Shown here in pieces: positions 57,225-64,000 of a stretch of DNA of 64,000 nucleotides. Both the position numbers and the translations under genes were made by a program. Within the stretch, counting starts at the first letter, position 1; each line of letters opens with the position of its first letter. Source of the stretch: Takifugu bimaculatus (Eukaryota; Chordata; Actinopteri; Tetraodontiformes; Tetraodontidae); contig CP034991.1 of the NCBI GenBank assembly GCA_004026145.2, positions 9,342,592 through 9,406,591 on the forward strand, read 5' to 3'. The notes below the pieces were generated by a model. It had not been told where the DNA came from, did not search any database, and saw only the letters and a program-made list of their open reading frames with translations.

Positions 57225-58173
57225 CTGTGTCCGAAACCACACACTCGTTCCCTATTCACTACTCACTAAGGATGGGCGATACCACACTTTTGGGATTCGA
57301 TACAATACCGATACTTTTTCTTGTATTTTCATCGATATCGATACCGTTCATTTCTTACTGGCAATTTTTGTCAGTCAAAATATTATTACATTTAAGACAA
57401 ATACAGACCATTTATATACAATTTATTATGGTCAATTGATTACTGGGATTTCCTTATCCTTTAAACCTGCATAAGACAGTTGTTCCATAAAAACATAATT
57501 AGAACAATGTCTGACACCATCACACCTTTAGTGCACTTGAGGTATGTTATCACACTTTACTGAAGTCTCAGATTGCTTTTCAGAAATCGTATCATATTCA
57601 CATTTTCTGCTTTAACACGATTGCGTCTCTGGCTGATTATTTCCTCCGGCTCTGCCTTTTGCTGACTGTGTCGGCTTGGCGCAGGCTATGTTGCAGGTTG
57701 ATGCTCATTCCCTATCTCCTGTCACGTGACATGGGCCAGCTCAGTACGCCGCCAGGTATAGGGGTGTCTTGGCACATATTAATTTAAGTAACTAATCTAA
57801 AACGGCGGAAAGTGATGCATACACCCCAATTTATTTTTTTTTAGTTAGTATCGATATTTATAAAAGAACATCGATACCAAATGAGTAGCTTGTGAGTATC
57901 GATATATCGATACCACGGGATCGATCTGCCCATCCTTACTACTCACTACATGGGGGACATGGATTGAGTGAACTATGTAGTGCACTGAATTTAAAATGAT
58001 CGTTCGGACAATACAGCGCACGTAAAATGACGCGAGCCTAATAATTGGTGCCGCATAATAATTACGAACCGGTCGCCAGTAAAAGTGGCCAGATCCATTT
58101 AATTATTTTTAACCCATCTGAAACACACCCCAATACATTCAGTGGTCGTTTTTTGGAAATGCAATATTTTAAG
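57225..58173. mobile_element. Repeat family X, copy 1 (host of a MITE and a solo LTR)
   Basis: GTGTCCGAAACCACACACTC, CATGGGGGACATGGATTGAG and TAATTACGAACCGGTCGCC blocks match 61254-61510 in order. This copy is split by a MITE at 57269-57937 and the match seems to resume after a solo LTR at 59240 (GAATTAACTTTAAATAGTAAAAT). The GTGTCCGAAAC start is typical of fish non-autonomous DNA elements; superfamily not decided. Confidence 0.65.
57269..57937. mobile_element. MITE with AGGATGGGC ends, nested
   Basis: Starts AGGATGGGCGATACCA and ends with ATCGATCTGCCCATCCTT (inverted). It is rich in ATCGATA-type motifs (57325-57345, 57850-57915). Flanked by an 11-bp direct repeat ACTACTCACTA (57258-57268, 57938-57948) that is single in the undisturbed copy at 61287-61297. 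The family is possibly hAT-related, with an 8-bp duplication extended by chance. Confidence 0.8.
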
Positions 58174-59239
58174 TGTGGCAGCATGGAGTTCATGCGCTGC
58201 CGATCACCTTAATTGTTCGGGCAGTTGCAGCTGTGGCGTTCCCCTTAAAAGGAGACTGTGCTGCACTGGCTGCTCTTGTTGTCGAGCTTTTGGGTGCCAC
58301 GCCACAGTTTACTTGGTCCTCCTCATTTGATTGCTGTGCGGGCGGGCTGTGCTATTCCATGCGCACCTGGGTCTGCTGTCATCAGAGCTGGGGAGCCGTG
58401 GGTGTCTTTGGTTCGTCGGCTGTTTGGCCCTGCTAGCGGGAACGCTGTGGTGGCTCGGTGTGCGTCTCCATTTTAGAGATTTCTTTCCCTTACCTGACGG
58501 TACGTAGCGGCTGCTTTTAGCCTCACCATATGGGGAATTGTCAGCAACCTAAAATTGCTTTCTCTCTTAACAGAAATTGTTACAGGTGCCGGCTCTAGTG
58601 CGCTTTCCTCCCGTTGCCGTTGGCCGGCTGCTGTTTTGCCCTCCGCATCGCGTTTATCGCGTATGCTCCCGACTGTCACTCCTATCTACCTCTGCGAGGT
58701 ATCATCGTGTGGGGTCCAATCTAAAGTGCGAGTGTGTGAGTGAACTGCGCCTCTAGGAGGACTAGGATTGCCTTTATTTTGGGTTTAATGTTTTGTTGCG
58801 GGGGTTATTTTGCATGTTTATTTGGGGTTGATTTGTGATTATTGTTTGTGTGGGTTATTTTGCATGTTTATTTGGGGTTGATTTGTGATTATTGTTTGTG
58901 TGGGTTATTTTGCATGTTTATTTGGGTTCTGTTATTGTGTACGTTTTATTTTCTAAGTGGTGCCGATCCTACCCTGTGGGGTGCAGGTGTTTTAAAGATA
59001 ATTGTAAAACCTTGAACATGAACTTAATATCTGCACGTTGAGTGTGTGTGAATGGGTGTGTGAGAGTATTTTAGCAATTGTTGTTAGCGGATATCCGGAA
59101 ATAAAGGTATTAATTTTGCACATTGGACCAGTCTCTTATCCTCATTAGAAAACACTTGTGCGGCCTTGATAATTCTCCAGGTGGAATTCCTGGGGTGGCG
59201 TTGTCGACTTAGAAAAGAGATATTCTGGGCCCCGCCACA
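58174..59239. mobile_element. Solo LTR (Gypsy-like), about 1.07 kb
   Basis: Starts TGTGGCAGCATGGAG and ends GGGCCCCGCCACA, an inverted TGTGGC/GCCACA pair. AATAAA is at about 59100-59105, followed by a T-rich stretch, so the LTR reads on the + strand. No coding region adjoins. The flanks on both sides belong to repeat family X, interrupted here and uninterrupted at about 61505. A clean target duplication is not visible. Confidence 0.6.
58788..58926. repeat. 50-bp tandem repeat in the solo LTR
   Basis: About 2.7 units containing GGGTTATTTTGCATGTTTATT and TGGGGTTGATTTGTGATTATT. The units are almost identical, so the array is recent or homogenised. Confidence 0.93.
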
Positions 59240-59540
59240 TACGCTAGAATTAACTTTAAATAGTAAAATTAAATAAAACTAGAAAAAATTTTTTTTTTTT
59301 AAATTTAAAAAAAAAAAAAAAAATTAAACTAGAAATCACAACGGATGGGAGCTAGATGCAGTGGCGAAACAACAATCCGGCCCAGGAGGCAACGAGAGGG
59401 GAGTTTAAGTAGCTGCCGAATTAACGCAACGAGCTGCAGGTGCGTCAGCGGCTCAGCGCTCCGGGGATCGGCCCGCCCCTGGCAGTCGCTCCTGCAGGTG
59501 AAGGGAGGAGGGAAGAAATGAGTTGCGTTCAAGAACCACA

Positions 59541-60606
59541 ACAATATTTTCACTACCATAAGGCGCACTGTAATAAAAGGCACAGTCTCAGTTACGGATG
59601 CTATATCTGTATTTAACACATAAATAAGGCGCATCGTATTTTTAAGCGCATGCTAAAACATACAGTAAAAAATGACGAAGTAAAACAGTGAGTTTCGACA
59701 CATTTATTGAACAAAATATTTATTGTTCCACCACAAAACCATCAAAGTTTTCATCTTCTGTATCTAAATTAAACAGCTATGCTATTTCAGTGTCCAACAT
59801 CCCAAATTGCTCTTCATCATCTGAATCAGACTCACTGACCAGTTCTGCTTCAGCGTTGATGCCGGCTTTTGTGAAAGCTCTTACAATACATGAAGATGGT
59901 ATCATAGCCCATGCGTCTACAATCCACCCGCATATGGTAGCATAACTTGCCCGCTGCTGCCTCATAGATGTGGCTGGGCGCGGTTATCTTCGCGGCAGTA
60001 GGTGCGGAAAATGGCCACCCTCCCCTGGTACGCCAACAGTTGCCCTTGTGCATATAGAGAGATGCCGCCTCCTCATAAAGCGAAAACACCAAGACGGACC
60101 TCCTTGGAAATGCTCAATGTCCATTTCTTCAGCAATCGCTTTGGCCTTTTGTCAAATGGTGACAGTAGAGACACCCCTTCCAGTTGTTCGCTGTTCCACA
60201 ACCAACTGTTCCACTCGGTCTTCCAGCTCGGGCCACCTTGCTTTGTTCCCGTGGAAACTCAGCTTCATCTTCCTCACTTGGCTCAGTTCACTTTCTTGTT
60301 TTCTCCACTTTCTGACCATGGACTCATTTACATTAAAATGTCTTGCAGCTGCTCGATTGCCATTTTCAGCAGTTTAAAGTGAGCCTCATACGCATGTCGC
60401 TTGACCGGTGCCATTTTAGGGGGTCCTTACGCATAGGTGTGCCACTAATTGATGGGCGGAGCGTTTACCGTAGTGCACCCACCAAAGGCACACAGCAGAT
60501 TTTGGAACTCAGTCCACACACAAGGCATACCATATTATAAGGCGCACTGTCGATTTTTGAGAAAATCTCAGTGTTTTAGGTGCGCCTTATAGTCGTGAAA
60601 ATACGG
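59541..60606 (-). mobile_element. TA-flanked DNA transposon with a decayed transposase
   Basis: The right end AGTCGTGAAAATACGG is followed by TA (60607-60608); the left end is a degenerate version (ACAATATTTTCACTACCATAA). These are the ends of the MITE at 13459-13830. On the minus strand, from about 60400 to 59777, broken frames give a helix-turn-helix-like start and a C-terminal piece (ICGWIVDAWAMI, SSCIVRAFTKAGI, then an acidic SESDSDDEEQFG tail), resembling pogo/Tigger-type transposases. Inactive. Confidence 0.7.
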
Positions 60607-60611
60607 TAGTC

Positions 60612-61120
60612 AGTTGACCCTCCCTTGACATGGCTATTTAGATAATTGTAATCAGGAGAGACAGTCAGATTGGAAGTGTTAAACATCCATCGTAAAAGTG
60701 GACAGCATAGTTTAGTGGTGTTGATAAGTTCCTCTGCAAGAAGAATGTGAACTTTGACCTGGCTATCTGGGAAACAACGGAGAACAAGAACTGTGCCAGC
60801 CATCCATTGGAACTGGAACAAGAAGACGAGCTCATCCAATCAGAAGACAACATCGGACTGGATTAGCATCAATAATTTGCCTATGTGTTTCTATAAAAGA
60901 ATGGATCAAGGGATAGTTAGGTTGTCAGACTTCATGCCCTGACAATTGACTTTGTTATTGTAGGGTTTTGAATTGGCCCAGAGCTCTGTAATATTTTTAT
61001 CTTGAATTGGTTCTATTTGCTCAATACATTTTGAAATTGGCATTTTTCTTCTTAAAGTCTTCATTCAGAGAACACGCGGATCGTCAGTGACACATGTGAG
61101 AGTATTGCGATCCAAAAACA
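60612..61120 (-). mobile_element. Partial retroviral LTR (family of 38403-39075)
   Basis: Matches 38620-39075 in order and orientation (GATAGTTAGGTTGTCAGACT, TCTTGAATTGGTTCTATT, GTATTGCGATCCAA). The inner part is missing. It abuts the DNA transposon end at 60608. No viral coding sequence remains. Confidence 0.8.
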
Positions 61121-61249
61121 CATTTATGTTGTAATATGTAAAGATGATCATATTGGACCCCTACTGAAAACAATTGTAAACTACACATTGATTTCTTATT
61201 TCCCAAAAATGTCCTATATCAAACCGAGTTAGGGTGCCGAGTTTCGGAC

Positions 61250-61560
61250 ACAGTGGCTGTTTCCGAAACCACACACTCATTCCCTATTCACTACTCACTA
61301 CATGGGGGACATGGATTGAGTGAACTACGTAGTGCACTCAATTTAAAGTTAGTATTCGGACAACGGCGTCATTTACGGCGCACGTAAAGTGACGTCATGG
61401 TGTCGCATAATAATTACGAACCGGTCGCCGGGCAAAGTGGCCAGGTCCATTTAATTATTTTAACCCATCAGAAATACATTCAGCGGTCATTTTATGAAAA
61501 TGCAATTTTTACCCGATAATTAACTTTATATAATAAAATGAAATATTAATGTCAATAATA
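61250..61560. mobile_element. Repeat family X, copy 2 (uninterrupted reference copy)
   Basis: GGCTGTTTCCGAAACCACAC to about TTAACTTTATATAATAAAAT. It provides the empty-site sequences for both insertions in copy 1. Confidence 0.65.
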
Positions 61561-61739
61561 ATACAATAATAATTACTTATTACCTAAAATAATTAGTGTC
61601 CCTTGACATTTTCAAGCCAAGACGTGATGGCACATTCTCAAGTCATTCCGCTGTAGTGAAAACATTTAATAAAGCAATTTTTTCATCAAAAAAAGGTTCT
61701 CTGTTGCATCTGTCAGAAGTTTCATGATCCCGGAAAAAA

Positions 61740-62190
61740 ATGCTAAAAATTCCTTTTTATTGGTTGAGTCTGACTGAGCCTGCTGTCCTGGACACAGTCT
61801 CCTCCATGGCAGGTTGTGGTAGCAGTGAGTTGGGCAAGTTCTCCCCAGTTTTTGGAGGTTGTAGAGGCGCTGCTGAGTCTTCCTAGCATAGTGATATGTT
61901 GTTGGCAGGCCAGGAGAGGTCCTCTGTGACGTCCACACCCAGGAACCTGGTGCCCACCCTCTCCACTGATGAACAATTGATAGTTAGAGGAGCATGCTGG
62001 GGTCGTATTCTCAATGTTCAGAGAGACCTTGTTGTCTGCGCTACAAGGCCAGGTGGCTCGCCTCGCTCCTGTATTGTCACTCATCCCCATTGATGATACC
62101 CACCAGAGTTGTCATCTGACTTGAGAATGAGTATGATTGAGTACAGTCATGGGTCAGCAGGGCTTTGAACACATCCTCGGGACACACATG
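61740..62190 (-). mobile_element. Rex1/Babar-like LINE fragment
   Basis: On the minus strand, frames at 62090-61743 and 61938-61666 give the part of RT just after the catalytic box: a DDTTLVGIIN-like reading near 62090-62120, then NYQLFISGE, and ARKTQQRLYNLQKLGR with RTCPTHCYHNL. Heavily frameshifted. It is related to, but diverged from, the element at 25626-27310. Confidence 0.6.
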
Positions 62191-63168
62191 GTCAGTGTGA
62201 TGATGCTGGATGTATTTGTCTAGTTTTGATAGCTTAATGCGCATTGTTCTGAAGTTCTACCTATGGTCTGCTGGTCAGGAATTTCAACAGCCAATTGCAC
62301 AGTGAGTCTTTCAGCCCCAGTTGGTCCAGTTTTTGGGGAAAAACTGAGATAATAGTGCTGAATTCTGATTCTGGATAGAATTCTGTCTATAGAAGGTCTA
62401 ACAGCTGAGAACAAGAGTTAATCGGGCCGTCAGACTGGAGCTTTATTGTGAAAAGCCGCATCGGATGTGTGCGTTAGAATTTTGTAGAACCGCTTCGTAA
62501 AGAGTGGTGGAGGAGAAGAGGAGCTGAAGGTCATGGCAGGAGAAGGAGCAGCATCTGCAATCTCATTTTAACATCTGCATCTCATTTTCATTTGCCTGCT
62601 GATTCTTTTCCAGTTGTGTTCCGAAGCTGCTTCGTCTGAACCCTCACAACACCTAACTGATGCTAACTGAAGTGGAATGATTCAACTGGTGCACAAATTA
62701 ATGGAACATACATTTACTTAGCTTTAGGAAGTATAATTGATTAAGAAGTGGACCGTCACCAGCACAGTGAAAGAAGTGGTGAGAAGAGGAAATCACATCT
62801 CACCTTACCAGTAACAATGCAGATGTCGCCGTGTTCAACAGGAATAGACAACATTGGAAAATAACACGAAGCTGGAATCTATGTAGCAGCTCATCCTTCC
62901 TTTTCTCTCCTCCAAAAGTCCCATCTTCATCCTCCACACATGCACTTCACCTCAACATGTTGTCATGACAATTGTTACTGTGTACAATTGTAACTGATGA
63001 CATCACCACAGATCGTTCTTCTTCAGTGGTTTTGAGAGTTTCTCAGCTTCTGTTCTTCAATGATCAGCTGACAAAAATGACACCACAAATATGAGAAGCT
63101 AAAAACATTTGAGACCTCCAGGACCACAAGATTTTTACATAACTTCCTCTGTCCTCAATGGCTTTTAG
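62191..63168. other. Region upstream of the dynamin exons, no exon found
   Basis: I looked for the first dynamin coding exon (P-loop region) here and found none. The final 40 bases give an acceptor (CTCAATGGCTTTTAG) for the exon at 63169. Confidence 0.45.
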
Positions 63169-63837
63169 GGACTTCCTGCCCCGTGGTTCAGGCATCATCA
63201 CTCGACGACCCCTAGTGCTGCAGCTCATCAACTGTCCAACAGGTGAGTGTCAGCTATCAGTAGTGCATGTGCTATGATGTCACATTCTGGACCCTGTAAC
63301 TGATTCATTATCCTCTCAGCAGAGTATGCAGAGTTCTTGCACTGTAAAGGGAGGAAGTTCACAGACTTTGATAAGGTTCGTCAGGAGATCGAAGCTGAAA
63401 CAGAACGAGTAACTGGACAGAATAAAGGAATCAGCCCGGTCCCAATAAACCTGAGAGTCTACTCCCCTAATGGTAAAAGATACACACATACACACATGTG
63501 TGCATCAATGAAGTAGGCCATGCTGTGTTCTCAGAGCTGCTTTACTTCCCAGAATCTTTAACAGATGCTAAGTAAATAAAGTTGAATTGAAGTGAAGGTG
63601 GGCCTTTTTAAAACAGACTTTTTGTCTTGACAGTGTTGAACTTGACTCTGGTGGATCTCCCTGGAATGACGGAGGTCCCAGTGGGGGATCAGCCCCCCGA
63701 CATTGAGCACCAGATCAGAGAAATAATCATGCAGTTTGTCACCAAAGACAACTGCCTCCTATTGGCTGTTTCCCTTGCAAACTCTGACCTCGCCAACTCT
63801 GATGCTCTGAAGATTGCCAAGGAGGTTGATCCTCAAG
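63169..63837 (+). CDS. dnm1: Dynamin-1-like GTPase, three exons of the G domain (partial)
   Basis: A large GTPase that pinches off endocytic vesicles at the plasma membrane. Exons: 63169-63242, 63323-63472, 63634-63837, with GT-AG junctions and matching phases. They cover the switch 1 region (LPRGSGIITRRPLVLQL, with the conserved Thr), AEFLHCKGRKFTDFDKVR, INLRVYSP and the G3 box DLPGMT, then PVGDQPPDIEHQI and LANSDALKIAKEVDPQG. DLPGMT rather than DLPGIT favours dynamin-1 over 2 and 3. EV for KV after the G3 box and SLAN for the usual SPAN or TPAN are unusual. The next exons would lie beyond the window; the upstream P-loop exon was not found, so a defective copy is possible. Confidence 0.8.
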
Positions 63838-64000
63838 GTCAGTGCACTGCGTACCGAGTTATTATGAAGCTTGATTGTTTTCAAATTTGTGTTGGGGGTC
63901 CAGGCTTAGATAGAAAATGTATGTCTTCAAAAGTGCACTTAGTATTATTCTTTTCAAAGTACTTGAGGCATTTGACATTGTTTTAACATTATTGTGCAAA

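Overview
This is a stretch of vertebrate nuclear DNA, almost certainly from a teleost fish. Genes are split into short exons with GT-AG introns. Introns and intergenic spaces are full of fish-type transposons: Tc1, L2/Maui-like, Rex1/Babar-like and Tx1-clade LINEs, hAT and TA-flanked MITEs, and endogenous retroviruses. Long (GT)n, (TA)n, (TC)n and (CAAT)n microsatellites are also present. I see no prokaryotic features, tRNA or rRNA genes, or CRISPR array.

Four host genes lie on the + strand. (1) 1-399: the last two exons of a fibrinogen-domain protein of the MFAP4 type. (2) About 2449-16256: phf19, a Polycomb (PRC2) accessory protein, with a promoter and untranslated first exon near 2405-2580 and 13 coding exons in continuous frame (561 codons plus stop). 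(3) 20087-54549: dab2ip, a Ras GTPase-activating scaffold, with 17 coding exons running from the end of the PH region through C2, RasGAP and the C-terminal coiled coil; its 5' exons are not visible. (4) 63169-63837: three GTPase-domain exons of a dynamin closest to dynamin-1, whose P-loop exon I cannot find upstream. PHF19, DAB2IP and DNM1 all sit on human chromosome 9q33-q34, so the order looks like conserved synteny.

Most of the window is nested mobile DNA. At least four copies of a Tx1-clade LINE with two ORFs (A 13325-15391, B 24331-29031, C 29051 to about 35700, D 43495-54143) begin or end in (TC)n tracts, which points to a microsatellite-targeted family of the Kibi/Koshi kind. All four are in the same sense as the host genes. 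B and C are head to tail across one (TC)n tract. In A and D the 3' (TC)n lies just upstream of a host 3' splice site. Each copy has been broken by later insertions: a TA-flanked MITE in A; an LTR itself interrupted by a Rex1-like LINE in B; a defective endogenous retrovirus (LTRs, 4-bp target duplication) and a hAT element (8-bp duplication) in C; and a nearly full-length antisense L2 in D. D also carries, inside its ORF1, a roughly 54-bp copy of the dab2ip exon next door, splice donor included.

The dab2ip introns holding B+C and D have grown to about 15.2 kb and 10.8 kb, while most other introns of the gene are under 1 kb. Between dab2ip and the dynamin exons lie the long dab2ip 3'UTR, a repeat family present twice (one copy invaded by a MITE and a solo LTR), a decayed DNA transposon, a partial retroviral LTR and a Rex1-like fragment.
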